Shown here one piece after another: positions 20,600-32,497 of a stretch of 64,000 nt of DNA; position 1 is the stretch's first letter; every line of letters starts with the position of its first letter. Position numbers and translations under genes: made by a program. The stretch lies in contig OU862933.1 in the NCBI GenBank assembly GCA_917880885.1, forward strand, positions 10,091,452 to 10,155,451. The letters run 5' to 3'. Source of the stretch: Limnephilus marmoratus. Lineage: Eukaryota; Arthropoda; Insecta; Trichoptera; Limnephilidae. A model generated the notes under the pieces. That model did no database searches. It was given only the letters and a program-made list of their open reading frames with translations, and had not been told where the DNA came from.

Positions 20600-22960
20600 T
20601 TGTTAGTTTAGGTTAGCATCATTACTCGTTGGGTTTCTGAGCTAGGCAAGTAACTTTTAAAAGAGCCGGAGAGAATTGAGAGGTTCTGTTCTACACGCTT
20701 ATTGGACGGCCGGTGAGAATCTTCTAAAATATCAACATTTTGACAGCTTATTTCTTCGGTAAAATTCTAAAAGTTCTGTCTTCAGCATACTCTAATTAAT
20801 ATGATATATTTGTAAATATGTAATATGAAATTTCGATGTAAGAGTTAGTAGGATTACCATATGTTTTTTTAAGACTTTGTTGTATGATTTTGAGAAGATA
20901 TTACAATAAATAAATATATCATCAAGAGAATTATTATTAAGTACCCTTGAGATGAGATTCTTTGGTAAAAGGAGCTATTAAAATTTTCCAATTAATTAAA
21001 GATTTTAGCACATATTTGGCTTCAGAAGCACGGAAATCTGGGCTTAATAATATGTAATTGGATCAATCGAAAAATTAATTTCTCTGAGCTATTCTGGGGA
21101 AACTACAAACACATTTTTTGCAGGAGATGCTTAACCTTTCCACGAGTATGGGCGAAACGGTTCGGCGAAGCGATAAAATGCCCAGAAGAGTATGGGCGAA
21201 ACGTGTCGTCTTCGGTTATAATTCAAATACTGTCATATTTAATGAAACTATTTGACTTGTAGCGGCTTCTTTTGATATCTGCGCGTAGTTTGTTGAAGTT
21301 TTGGAAGACATACCTACAATACCAACTTCACAGTTTTATTTTAAAAATTCTTTTTGCGTCATTTAGCGGTCCTCAGAGGAAGGAAGCCGTTTTTTTGTAT
21401 GGACATGTTTTTTTCGACGTTTGTTTATTTTCGTGGATTGATGTCGATGACGTTTTAATTAAAATTAAAATATTATTTTTGGTTAATCTATGATAATTTA
21501 TAAAAAAAAATTTAAAAAATGAAATAAAAAAAAACTCACTCCTCACATACCGTTTTGTTCGCCAAAACTCACTCGCGGATTGGTTAAACATGTATTTTTC
21601 ATACTGTTGGTAAAGAGCGAGAGGCGCATAAAAGTGTTTGTTGTATTTGGTAGACTATTTAGAATTTTTTGGTAGACGACGGGTAAGAAGAAGACAAAGA
21701 CATGTTGTTGATGTGTTATTCGGTGAAGTAAAAATTAGGCGCAAACTCTCTTGAGTGTACTAGGTACTTGGCAATTGTGCATGTGCATGTCTGAACTGCA
21801 CTTGAAGAAGCGTTAACATTTTGTTTATATCACAATATATGTGTAAATTTCAACGATATAATACTTTTAAACAATATAAGTGTTAATCTTAACAAAAAAT
21901 ATATTAATAGATGGTTCCCGGCATGCATTGTAATGCCATATTCAAAGAAATACATTGTTTCTCCCTGAATCATCTTTCCTGTGCGGCCCCGTTCCCCCCT
22001 CGCATCCCCTTCCTAGCTAGCTTTATATGTTATTCTGATATATGATCTATATTATTGTAAAGTTTCATTAAAATCCATTCAGTAGTTTTTGCGTGAAAGA
22101 GTAACAAACACGCACACACCCAACTTTCGCATTTATAATATTAGTAAGTTGATGTGCATAAAATGGCTAATTATTATTAGACAATTACCTAAAAACTGCA
22201 TTTTTTTCAAAAATGTAGAATTTACACTTGAATATCATAATTTTGTATTAAAAAATATAAAAATAAATAAAAGATTTCATTTAATGTAAGACACTGACAC
22301 TAAAATTTTTATTTAAATATAATTCATAACTCAGAAATTATAGTGAATATAATTTGTGAAAAAATGAAATGTAATTAATGTAATTTCTCACGCAAATCTT
22401 AAAAAATCAGCTGCTTTACAGAGGAGCTATTTATATATAAAAAAAAAACAGCCCCATGTGTTAATATTATTTTTATAAATATATAAACACATCAATAATA
22501 CTAGAGATGGTACAATTTACAAAAACATCATTTTGTAAAAAACACGTAAGTTATTACGAAAATAGAATCAGCTGGCGCACGGTGAAAATTTAGCATCAGC
22601 ACACCATGAGTTAATAATGCCAAAGTGTAAACCAAGATCACCATGATATGTTTTAACAATCAGAAATAAATGTTTTGTATTAATGGTTTACAATTCCACT
22701 ATATATTTATATATATTTACAATATATTTTAAATGCAAAAGAAAATGTTAGACAAGCAGTGCTTTCAATGCCCGCATAGGTCGACTACCCTGTTGTTAGG
22801 TAATCTGCATCTGAAATTATGTAAAGTACATTAAACACCCTACTTAAGAATTAAACTTTTTAATTTGGATGGATCATGATATGACCGCCAGCTTTTTCAT
22901 TATCTCCCTGTGTTTGTTAACACAGCTAAATATTTTCTGTACCTGCGAGGCTTAGGACAT
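20600..22960. other. upstream region of gene A, no gene recognised
   Basis: This 2.3-kb stretch should contain the gene A promoter or a non-coding exon, but I find no convincing TATA or initiator. At about 22020-22150 a tail such as attcagtagtttttgcgtga, followed by acgcacacac, resembles 3' ends of insect RTE/Helitron relics. Inverted ggcgaaacggt-like pieces at 21147 and 21550 may be another relic. Confidence 0.4.
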
Positions 22961-23046
22961 CATGTCCATTTATGAAAATAATATTATAAGAGAGCAGAAA
23001 CAACTTTTTTTAACTGAATTTTTTATATATTTTTTTAATAGGTTAT

Positions 23047-23510
23047 ACGTGAAAGATATAAAAACACTTATCAGACCAGTACTCACGTACGCAGCTGAGA
23101 CTTGGGTACTAACTAAGAGGAATCAGCGAGCACTGGATGTTTTCGAAAGGAAAATTTTGAGGCGTATCTTCGGACCGGTTTCAGAAAATGGATTTTGGCG
23201 CAGACATTATAACAATGAGCTATATACTCTGTTTAAGGATCTAAATGTCACAAAATTTATAAAACTGGGAAGACTTCGGTGGCTAGGTCATGTAGAGAGA
23301 ATGACCGAGCATCAAGAACCAAAGTCACTGCTGAACTCAAGACCAACAGGGTGAAAGAGCCTGGGAAGACCAAGTTTAAGATGGAGCGACAACGTCCTCA
23401 AAGATATATTCACCTTGGAGATTGTAAACTGGAGAGAGCTGCCACAAAACCGAGATGAGTGGAGGAAGACTCTTGAGGAGGCCAAGACCCACCAGGGGTT
23501 GTAGAGCCAA
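23047..23510 (+). pseudogene. RTE-type LINE, C-terminal relic
   Basis: The frame reads TLIRPVLTYAAETWVLTKRN, then LDVFERKILRRIFGPV, ELYTLFKDLNVTKFIKLGRL and RWLGHVERM. This is the post-RT region of RTE-clade retrotransposons. A TGA at 23352 interrupts it, but the downstream sequence still reads like the usual GRPRLRW.D and W.E.A..R..W...EAKTH ending, followed by a GAT-repeat tail at about 23513-23525. Confidence 0.75.
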
Positions 23511-23984
23511 GAGTGATGATGATGACGAAGTGAAAGATACTTACAGGTATATTTTATTCAAAGATATTACGCGAATATGATGCAAATAGGCTGGAATTTC
23601 TTTATTTTTTAAATGCAAACTACTATGTAGATATTTATACTCCTAAAATTTATGGCAACTGAACAACTCCACAGCGTGATACTTCATCACTCCTTTGAAA
23701 AATCGTTAAAAGTGATTAATTAAATAGGTTATTTTTTTCAAGTGATGAAAAAAATTATTTGGCTTATTTTTTACACTTATTCAGACAGTTAACACGTGTT
23801 AAATTAAATAAATAAAAAAAAACAATAATTGAAATATGTGAAAAAATTATATTTTTTTTATATTACTTTTATAACCAGTGGAGAGCTTTTTGCTACAATA
23901 TGGCACTATTTAAAATAACTCGGATTGCTTTGCAGCCAATTTTACCTTATTTGTAAGTAATTAAGTAGAAGTTTACGATTTTAT

Positions 23985-24500
23985 AATATTTTTTTTTATA
24001 AATCCTACAAACATGTGATAATCGACAAAAGATAGATGAATTCATTGGTTATATAGAACTATAATCAGTGTGTATACACGGTGTCCGGAAACTCGTAGTA
24101 CAAGTGGGAAACTGGTAAATCTACATCACATTCGGAGTCGATTTATGATATAACTTTTTGCGATTTGAGCTTTGGTTTTCGAGTAAATCGGGTCCGAAGT
24201 TGGAATTTTATTGGTTAAATTTGAAAAAATGGTTCACTAGGGGGTTGATTTCAGCTGCGTAATGTCTTATAAAATGCATCGAAGGGTAAACCGGGCACAA
24301 AAGTTTTTTTAACCCTTTAGTTGCCGAAAAAACGAAAAAATAGAAAAAAATAATATTAAAATCGAAATGCTGAAAAAAAGAAGTTTTTTGGGTTCTCTAC
24401 GTGATGTAGATTCACCAGTTTCCTGGTTGTACTACGAGTTTCCGGACATGTTGTATATATCCACAATAAAATTCGGAGGTATGATTTTTTTTTAATGTGG
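23985..24500. repeat. dispersed repeat interrupted by a MITE
   Basis: Left (23985-24077) and right (24454-24500) parts match a continuous copy at about 45450-45580 (atcctacaaa.atg.gat, gaattcattgg, ...aggtatgattttttt). The intervening MITE is absent there. Confidence 0.6.
24078..24453. mobile_element. mariner-type MITE with roughly 50-bp inverted ends
   Basis: The ends ggtgtccggaaactcgtagt and its inverted counterpart (through gtgggaaactggtaaatcta) pair over about 50 bp. TA flanks both sides. Relatives: 12360-12535 (one end) and 60750-61490 (interrupted by repeat S copy 11). No coding sequence. Confidence 0.75.
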
Positions 24501-25157
24501 GCGGAAAATCGATTTTTAACATGTCTAAAAAAGTTGCCGAAACCGAAACTGATGCCGAAACTAGATTTTTTTGCCGAAACCGAACCTTCGGTCGGTCACT
24601 AATAATAATGTGCTGATCATTTCTATAGCTCCGTTTTCATGAGAAAATCACCTCAAAGGCGCATATATTATGTATTATACACCAATACATACTTCTGTTA
24701 TTATGTAATATAATTACATTGAATTGGAAATATTGTTTAATCCTTTACCCTTTCTAAGTTTTGACTTCAAATATTTATGTTTTGTAAAAATAGAGATAGT
24801 GTTTTATGCCTCTGAGGTACAGATATATTTTCGGTAGTCACTACCAGGCTTTGCTGATAAGCTCCATGGCTCATGATAAAAATTACATTTAATAGCGCTG
24901 ACCTAGAAATTCCAGACAAAAAAGCGGTGCACATTTTATTATATCTGCATTTGAGAGTTTGTACCTACGGTGTATAAAATTGATAAAATGATATAAGAGT
25001 GGCAGTTAACAATAAAAAATATATTAGTAACCTTGTAGAGGAACCTTAGCACCAGTGTATTTGAATTTGAAGTAATGAAGTTTTACTCTCTTTTTATCAA
25101 ATTTCGAAAAATATATAACATGATAAGTATACATGAGTAAAATAATATGCTAAGTGA

Positions 25158-25396
25158 AGCGGCCTACAAACGACACTGCATGCAGTGACTGCGGCAGTGA
25201 CTGCAGAGAGCGTGGAGTTGAGCGAACTAGCGCTGTCTCGTTTGTTAAAGGGCCGCTAGAACGAGACAGTTGAGCAAACTTGCACTGTCTCGTTTGTTAA
25301 AGGGCCGCTAGAACGAGACAGCGCTAGTTCGCTCAAACCCACGCTCTCTGCAGTCACTGCCGCAGTCACTGCATGCAGTGTCGTGTGTAGGCCGCT
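25158..25396. mobile_element. near-perfect palindromic MITE (Harbinger-like target TGA)
   Basis: 239 bp, self-complementary end to end around about 25277: AGCGGCCTAC...GTAGGCCGCT, gactgcggcagtgactgcag, agcgctgtctcg. Each arm also contains its own hairpin (ctgtctcgtt...aacgagacag). Flanked by TGA (25155-25157 and 25397-25399), a 3-bp TNA duplication as used by PIF/Harbinger elements. Confidence 0.8.
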
Positions 25397-26209
25397 TGAT
25401 ACTTCTTCCACAAATGCCTTATAAATTAGTAAGAAATATTTTAGTTTCATTACAAAGGTCAACAAGGGCTAAATCAGCATGGGAATGTGTTAATTATTAT
25501 AATTTTCCACGGAACAAAGCAATTCATTTAGGAACAACTCGAAAAAAAATTGGTTAGCTAAAAACGTCTAATTTTACTTACTGGCTAATATAAAAATGGA
25601 ACAGTTTGTTAAACCAAATCAGATTAAATTCATGGCAAATAGTGCAAGCCACTCTGATTCTGAGCGCTTCATATATCAGACCATAAAATAGACAGTATTG
25701 GATTGTCAGTGAAGCCAAAGACAATGGATCATAAGTTTAACGAGGGCCATTGGACCTTTTATGGGAAGGTTGAAATAACTGAACTGCCCATAACAGATTA
25801 ATGGCGTAACAACATTTCAATTCAAACGTGATGAAATAATAATATCGACATAACATTTTCAAAATCAAAAAACCTCTACATAAAAAAATATAACTAACTA
25901 ACCATCAAGCTTAGCGTAGGGAGTGTGGCGAACCCATCGCTCAGGGAGTGGAAAACACAAACCTGCAATAGCCATCCCAAGCCAAGGTGTGAGCTACCGT
26001 GCTCAGGCTGAATGTCCTGGGGAACAGCGTCACGAACGGTGCCTCCGAGAAACAAGGTCGCATCTTGGAGTATTTAGACCTCACTCCAGCACTCAGGGCT
26101 CTGCTGGGGTGGACCTTCTATTTCCCTGGTAACTCGTGGGACAAAAAAAAATTGGACCATTCGAAAACTAGGGGCCTTTTGGGAACCTAGGAATGCTGAG
26201 GCCACCTCT

Positions 26210-26690
26210 GTGGATTTCCTTCCTGGGGCCGTAAGAGGAACCAAGAGGAGAAACCGTGGAGAGGTGAGCTGAGGCCACCTCCATGAACTCTTCCCTTGTG
26301 GGGCCTTCGAGGAACCAAGGGGAAGGGCACCCTTCCAGCGCGGGGCCTTTGTGGAACCAAGGAGGAGTGAAGTGGAGAGATAATGTCCTCTTCCCATGTG
26401 GGGCCTTCGAGAAACCATGTAGGAGTGAAGAAGAGAAATGAGGCCATCTTGGTGAACTCTTCCTCTGTGGGGCCTTAGAGGAACCAAGGAGGAGAGATGA
26501 AGTTCTCTTCCCTCCTGGGGCCCTCGGGGGACCAAGGTGGAGTGGACTCTTCCCTTGTGGGACCTTTAGGAAACCAAGGGGAGATGGACTCTCCGTCGTG
26601 GAGCCTTCGGGGAATTAAGGAGTGTAGAGGAGAGATGAGCCCTCTTCCGTCGTGGGGCCTTCAGAGAACCAAGGAGGAGTGAAGAGGGGA
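26210..26690. repeat. degenerate tandem repeat with ggggcctt..gaaccaagg core
   Basis: About eight imperfect units of roughly 45-80 bp, each around tgtggggccttcgaggaacc, followed by an aaggaggagtgaag/gagagatg stretch. The long frames on either strand come from stop-poor repeat sequence, not from a gene. It sits just upstream of an I-type LINE 3' end. Confidence 0.7.
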
Positions 26691-26696
26691 TATGAG

Positions 26697-26897
26697 ACCT
26701 GGGAAGACACATTGTCGGACCAGAAGATATAGCTTCATTTCGAATGACAATCCTGGTGAACTTTATAAAAGGGACTGGGTTACTGTCAAAGGAATGAGGT
26801 AAAATGGGAGATAGTACGATGGGTCTATGGCCTAAGTGCTCTCGGGAACTATATATATGTAAACCGTCTCCGATTATTTAAAAAAAAAAAAAAAAAA
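26697..26897 (+). pseudogene. I-type LINE, C-terminal and 3' tail relic
   Basis: gggaagacacattgtcggac through ctggtgaactttataaaa reads as GKHIVGPEDIA...LVNFIKGTGLL, the end of RNase H-bearing LINE ORF2. It matches 63190-63385. It ends in a poly(A) run at about 26880-26897. Confidence 0.65.
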
Positions 26898-26914
26898 CCA
26901 TCAAGCCGTTTCAC

Positions 26915-27300
26915 CACAGGGATAGGCAGAGAGGTAAAACTGCCAAACTGACACACACTCCTTGCTTCAGCCATATTCATACATTATTTCATACATACTC
27001 TTCTGTTATTCTGATTCTTGATATGGCTTGACTCAAGTATTTGATTCACTAATTCTTCCACGATTCACATTCGCGTCATACATTCTCATAACACTCCTTT
27101 CTTCATCCATCCACTGTACATACATGTCGTAACAATACATCGTCTCGTACATATTCTTCTGTCTTTCTGAATCTTGACATTGCCTGTCTCAAGTATTTGA
27201 TTCACTTGCCGTGTCTTCCTTGGGTATCCCTGACTTCTTCTACAATTTACATTCGCATCATACATTCTTCTTAGACTCCTTACTTCGTTTAACTGCTATA
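26915..27300. repeat. dispersed repeat (ttgcttca...gactcaagta)
   Basis: Internally duplicated: tattcttctgtnnttctgaa, then ttgacat-gc, then ctcaagtatttgattcact, occurs at about 26995 and 27145. A related copy lies at 45715-45815, and a reversed trace at 1335-1430. Non-coding. Confidence 0.5.
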
Positions 27301-27840
27301 TACATGAGTCCTATAATTTCAATACCCGCTATATCCGATTTTTTGACAAAATGATCCGAGTATGACGTCTTGTTCACATTTTTGCGAGGAACACGAGGAA
27401 CCTATAATTGAGTTTCAAAACCTCCCCTACCACAATCAAAAACCATGTTAAAACTTCGAGTGAGATGTATCATTCAAGAAGTTACTACCAAAACCTGCTA
27501 TATCAGAATTCAATCAATCACGAGAAGTTATTTGGCCAATATGGGTTTAGAAACTCGAGCGTCAAGTCAGCTGAATTTCAAAAGCCTATATATTGTGAGT
27601 AAATCCACGAAGTGAATAAGAAATTACTTAAATTATGCTAGGCGCACATACAAAAAATAACACTTTTCAAAATAACATTATTCCATTTCATCATTCAAAA
27701 AATTGAAAAGCAATTTTTTATTTTATTTTTTTTTTTATTTGATTCACCTGATTTATACATGTGTGTTACATATTTGACTAACGTGGGCCTCACTTGGTGC
27801 TTTACCCGTGCTGAGGACCCCATTTTACAGTTTGATATGA

Positions 27841-28985
27841 TTTTTTTTTTTTTTTTAAATTTAAGATACATATAAAATAAAAACTAAAGAAAAAAGAAAC
27901 TCAATAATAACATATGAGAATTAAAAGAAAGTAAAATAGAGCAAAATAAAATAGAGTAAAATAACACTAAAATAAAACAATAAAATAAAACTATATAAAT
28001 AGGATAGATACATATAAACCGATAGTGAAAGTAAAGGGGTTTTATATATTAGTGAGTATTGCAATGGTGTTTATGTCTATGTGTTTTTATTTTTTATGTT
28101 GTGATTTTTTTGTAAAGTTGCCTTTTTTGTTCTTTTAATTTTGAGTGTGAAAAGTTTTTTGTTTTCTTCTTTTTTTAAATCGAGTGAAAGATGGTTGAAT
28201 GCTTTTATTGCCTGGTATTTGTGATGTCTTTGTCCAAAGCTTGTGTTTATCGTCGGTGTTTTTAAGTTTTGTATGTATGCTTGTCTAACTGGTCTATTAA
28301 TGGTTTGTGTTTGTTGTAGTTTGTGTTTTTGGTCAAAGATATAGTTAAGAAGTGTTTTTATGTATAATTGTCGTATATCAAGTCCGTCGAACATGTTGAA
28401 TATTTGGTCTGTGTCAGTCATTCTGTGTTTTTTTAGTATAACCTTTAAGATGGTTCTCTGTGTGGTTTCCAAATGAACAATAGCTGAGTTAGCGAAGTAG
28501 CGCAACACGGCACAACACCCCAAAAACATATAACGAAAATAGCTGAGTTTGTTGCTCCTCCCCAAACAATGATTCCATATTCTATTATAGATTGGCAGAG
28601 TGCAAAATATACTGTTTTCATTTGTTTTAGTTTGTATATGTTTCTTATGTTTAGGAAAAGATGTATTGTTTTGAGGAGTTTATTGGTGATATGATTTATA
28701 TGATGTGCCCATTTGAGATTATGGTCAATTATGATTCCTAGATATTTTATTTGGTCTGTTTTTACTATAGCAGGGCAGTCACAGTTTTTGGTGTTTAAAC
28801 AATCGTGAATTTTTATGGTGTTTGTTTTATTTGTTGGCTGTCCCATGCTATTTATACTGTACGTTGTGAATTTTGTTTTCGATATATTTAATGTAAGTAT
28901 GTTTGTGTCTAACCATGTTTTCACTCGCGTGATTCCTAATTCTGCTGTATTATACACATTGTTCCAGTCTTTAGATTTGAATTAT
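27841..28985 (-). pseudogene. LINE relic (same family as 8351-10521) with a 47-bp insertion
   Basis: Frame 28957-28550 gives VKTWLDTNILTLNISKTKF, DQIKYLGIIIDHNLKWAHHI and IIEYGIIVWGGATNSAI. The frame then continues at 28478-28077 (VHLETTQRTILK ... NTSFGQRHHKYQA). It aligns clearly with the C-terminal part of the LINE at 8704-10194. The two frames are separated only by a 59-bp disruption (47 bp plus a 12-bp duplication). 5'-truncated at about 28985; the T-run at 27841-27857 is the poly(A) tail on the minus strand. Confidence 0.8.
28491..28537. mobile_element. 47-bp micro-insertion carrying a repeat F terminus
   Basis: Flanked by a perfect 12-bp direct repeat aatagctgagtt (28479-28490, 28538-28549). 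The insert, with gcaacacggcacaacacccc, matches one end of repeat F (37475-37520, 16140-16170). Confidence 0.7.
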
Positions 28986-29547
28986 TTATTTACGCTAGAG
29001 ATGTGACAGTTTTTTGCAGTTTTCTCCAATTTAACGAAAGTAGATATAGCGGATATAGAAATTAAACGACTCATATATGTCTTAACCATCTAAGTGTCCT
29101 TTTCTTAATCTTATTCATTAGCTTGCAAATAATACAAGGCAATAAATAGATTAAAACATAAATACATAGTTCTTCTATCTATATGTATACGGAAGGCGAA
29201 TATTAATATGGATTAGAAATTTTTAAACAAAGCAAATATTACAAGGTATAAAACTGTCCAAAACAAAATGTAATGGTGAATTGTAATAAAGCGGCTTATC
29301 ACAACTGCGTAGAAGATCTTATCTTATCTCATGTCCGTGTTCACAGAATCTATTCAATAAGAGAATGATCGCCAGAAAATACACAATAATTCATAAATGA
29401 TAAAATAGTCTACCAAAAGTCAGAAATAGATGCCTTGGCTTTAAGCTATCCGAAGTTCAGAGTAGATCTGCGACTAAAAACAGAAGATAAAAATTTATGA
29501 CCAAATTTTATAACTCAAGTATAGTTCATTATTTATGACTATGGGAA

Positions 29548-29840
29548 AGACCGAGGACATTGAAGTATGCAATATAAGAAAGCCTGGAGGAACCTTATTG
29601 AAGCAATGTGTTTCCAACTAGGAGAATTAAAAATCATGATATTAGTCAACCATTTTTCATCTTTTTTATGATGGAGAACAGTGATGCTGCTATGAACAGT
29701 AATGCAGCTATGCAAAATACCGAGGTCATTGAAGTAATGTAAGACAGGTAAATCTGGAGGAACCTTTTGAAGCAATGTGTTTCCAAATAAGAGAGATAAA
29801 AATAATGAAGGTGTCAACCATTTTGTACCATTTTGAATAT
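29548..29840. repeat. tandem duplication, about 180-bp period
   Basis: 29548-29660 and 29728-29840 share accgagg.cattgaagtat, ctggaggaacctt.ttgaag and caatgtgtttccaa. Non-coding. Confidence 0.65.
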
Positions 29841-30164
29841 GTATATCTATTTTTAACCCATTTCCCGATATCCGATCGAGCCGAAACTCGGCGGACAAAT
29901 TCATTGTGGATGACAATTCATTCTATCAATTGTTGGTGGCACTCACACACACATTTCTCTGAATTTGGATGAAATAATGGCGCAATTAGGTATTGCTGTT
30001 TGATGCATGGGACCGTGGTGGAAAGTCCAAACTGTTTCACTAGGTAATAAAAATAGATGTATTAAAGAAAAAAGGATTGATTTTTTCATGATGGAAAACA
30101 GGACCAAATTGAATTTTTTATTGTTAATGTAAAACAATAATGTTGATGTGAATACTGCACAATA

Positions 30165-30290
30165 GTATCAACCGTCCGGAGCCAGTGAGACTATGGCATC
30201 CTCAATCGGAGTATATTGTGAGGATAAAGGGAAGAATATCTGGTTACCATTGCTACCATGCTAATGCCATTTCATAAGTGGACTGGTAGG
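30165..30290 (+). repeat. repeat B copy 2 (partial)
   Basis: ccgtccggagccagtgagac, then tatggcatcctcaatc and gtatctggttac-like sequence, match 40250-40360. Truncated. Confidence 0.6.
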
Positions 30291-31082
30291 CAGAAAATAT
30301 ATTCCAAAACTCGGCTTAGATTCAGTAAATACACATTTTGATCATTGAAATTCTTGATGAGATTCCATTTTCCTCAAATAATCTCAAGTGACGTAATAAG
30401 GACAGAAATTTGAGAAGTTCATTTAGTCCGGAACTTATGGTAAGGAATGTGAAGTTGTTAATCACTTAAAACAGGGGTAAATATCAAAAGAGACCATAAA
30501 AAAATAAACAATCCATGCTCAGGAGCTAATAAAATACGTTATAAGGTAAGCAAAATTAAAAAAAAGTGATGTGTCATTGTACTACAAACACTGTATTCTT
30601 CAGTGTAATCATATATTTTTTCCATTATTTGAATACACGGTCACAAAGCAAATAAGTAGTCACCCATTGAGCTTAAACATACCTGTCATTTTTAATGGAT
30701 TTCTATTCAATTGTCAAAATAATGTATTTTTACATAATGGCACATAATGATACATGATGTGCCCCATTCCATCAAATAGATAATAATAATCTAGGCCTAA
30801 TCTGTATGATAAAAAAATACTAATATAATCAGAGCCAAACAACGAGATAGCCCAAAAGCAGCAAGTGTAGCAGAAAATATTTGGTCCTTATCAAAATAAT
30901 CAATATATTTGCAGACTAATAATTAGGCATTGCCGAGGGTGACATACAAATAGTTATCTGACACCGACACATAGAAAAGATGAAGCATTCTATTTTATTG
31001 GCTGGCAGCCTGATTGTTATCTATTCCACATATGGCTTTTAACAGATTGAATATTGTTCGCATTGAATTTAACCCGGGTGAA

Positions 31083-31663
31083 ATGCAGATCCGGGCACAG
31101 TTTGGAAATTTAATAAAAAGGCACTTTCTAGATGAGAAAAGTGTGGAGAAGATGAATAAAAAATAAATTAAGGCGCGCTCGGCAAAATTGAGGGAGATAC
31201 AACCGTTCAAAGTATTTAAAAATTCACTTGGCGAACTGATATTGACAGTTCGTTGTTCGTTCGCCATGTTTTCACCGCTTAGGTATGTTGGATCCCAGAC
31301 CTAATACAGAATTAATAGTACGCCAGAATCACAAACCATGTTACACAAACCTAGCGTAGCCGCTAAACCACTTGAAAACTGGGATGTTTTTCTTGCCTTG
31401 ACGTGAGCAGGCGCTATAAAGGGGCACTTTTTTTGTATCACAAACCATGTTTAGCGTATTAGGTTATAAAAAAAATGGCGGGCGGACGCGGGCGAACTGT
31501 CAATATCAGTTTGTAAAGTGAAATTTTAAATACTTTGAACGGTTGTATCTCACTCAATTTTGCCGAGCGCGCCTTAATTTTTGTTTTATTCAGCTTTTCC
31601 ACACTTTTCTCATCTAGAAAGTGCCTTTTTATTAAATTTCCAAACTGTGCCCGGATCTGCATT
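31083..31663. mobile_element. foldback element with roughly 185-bp inverted arms
   Basis: 31083-31270 and 31478-31663 are inverted copies (gcagatccgggcacagtttg, aaggcactttctagatgaga, gcgcgctcggcaaaattgag). The spacer is about 207 bp. No coding potential. Confidence 0.8.
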
Positions 31664-31671
31664 CCTCCCTT

Positions 31672-31761
31672 TAACCCTCTATTGGAGCTTCTTTGAATAT
31701 AATTGGCATTAAAGTTAACCCTCTATTGGTGCATCTTTGAATATAATTGGCATTAAAGTTA
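31672..31761. repeat. 45-bp satellite unit, 2 copies (block 1)
   Basis: The unit ccctctattgg.gc..cttt and gaatataattggcattaaag occurs twice, and again at 34350-34445 and 35345-35790. The Harbinger-type MITE is inserted at the TTA at its end. Confidence 0.75.
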
Positions 31762-31776
31762 GGGGCCGTTCAAGTA

Positions 31777-32497
31777 CAGGGTTTTCCAATAAGAGGTGTT
31801 ATTTTGATATTCAAAGGAAAATGCCATTTTTTAATATAAATGATCGGATGTTTATTTCATTATAAAGAGGAAGATATGCCGTTAATTAGTGGAAAATAAC
31901 ATCAGGCAAATGACCACCACGACCACGCTCACAGGACCATATCCTTTTCATGAAATTTTCCATAACCAAATCGCAAAGTGGCTGCCCTATGTCCTCGATA
32001 GCCTCACGAATTACATCCTTGAGGTGTTGAATCAACGCTGGGCTGTTAGCGTAGACCTCCTCTTTCACATGGCCCCAAAGGAAGAAGTCACAAGGTGTTA
32101 AATCACATGATCTCGGTGGCTAATTGTGATCACCTTTTCGAGAGATAACACGGTCCGGAAACTTTTCCCGTAAAAGATCAATGGTTTCGTTGCTTGTGTG
32201 GCACGTAGCGCCGTCTTGTTGAAAGTAAACATTGTCCAGATCAATACCATCCAATTCCGGCCATAAAAAATCATTAATCATCTCTCAATAGCACAATCCA
32301 TTCACCGTAACTGTTGCTCCAGCCTCATTTTCGTAATGAATTTTAATAATTTCAATGCGTTGTTGAAGCGTGTATCGTTCCATTTTTATTAATGGCGTAG
32401 TTTCTACTTGTCAAATGTCAAAAAATGACAACTTCAAAAGTGACATATACCGAAATAGCGGGCTATTCAAAATAACACCTCTTATTGGAAAACCCTA
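31777..32497 (-). mobile_element. mariner relic nested in the Harbinger-type MITE
   Basis: Terminal inverted repeats of about 29 bp (cagggttttccaataagagg ... cctcttattggaaaaccct), flanked by TA. The second MITE copy shows the empty site (caagtataacg at 38780). It contains a transposase pseudogene at 31886-32383. Confidence 0.9.
31886..32383 (-). pseudogene. mariner/IS630-type transposase, deleted and nonsense-mutated
   Basis: From ATG (32381-32383) the frame reads MERYTLQQRIEIIKIHYENE, then after an apparent internal deletion MINDFLWPELDGIDLDNVYF, QQDGATCHTSNETI (second catalytic Asp), CDLTPCDFFLWGHVKEEVYA (third acidic position) and a terminal HLPDVIFH plus TAA. Two in-frame stops (TGA, TAG) interrupt it. 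The DNA-binding region and first catalytic Asp are missing: about 166 codons against the usual 340 or so. Inactive. Confidence 0.85.

Noticed and set aside
26074..26535. 153-codon minus-strand frame with repeated PRRPHKGR-like blocks
   Set aside because: Translation of a degenerate tandem repeat; the opposite strand is equally open.
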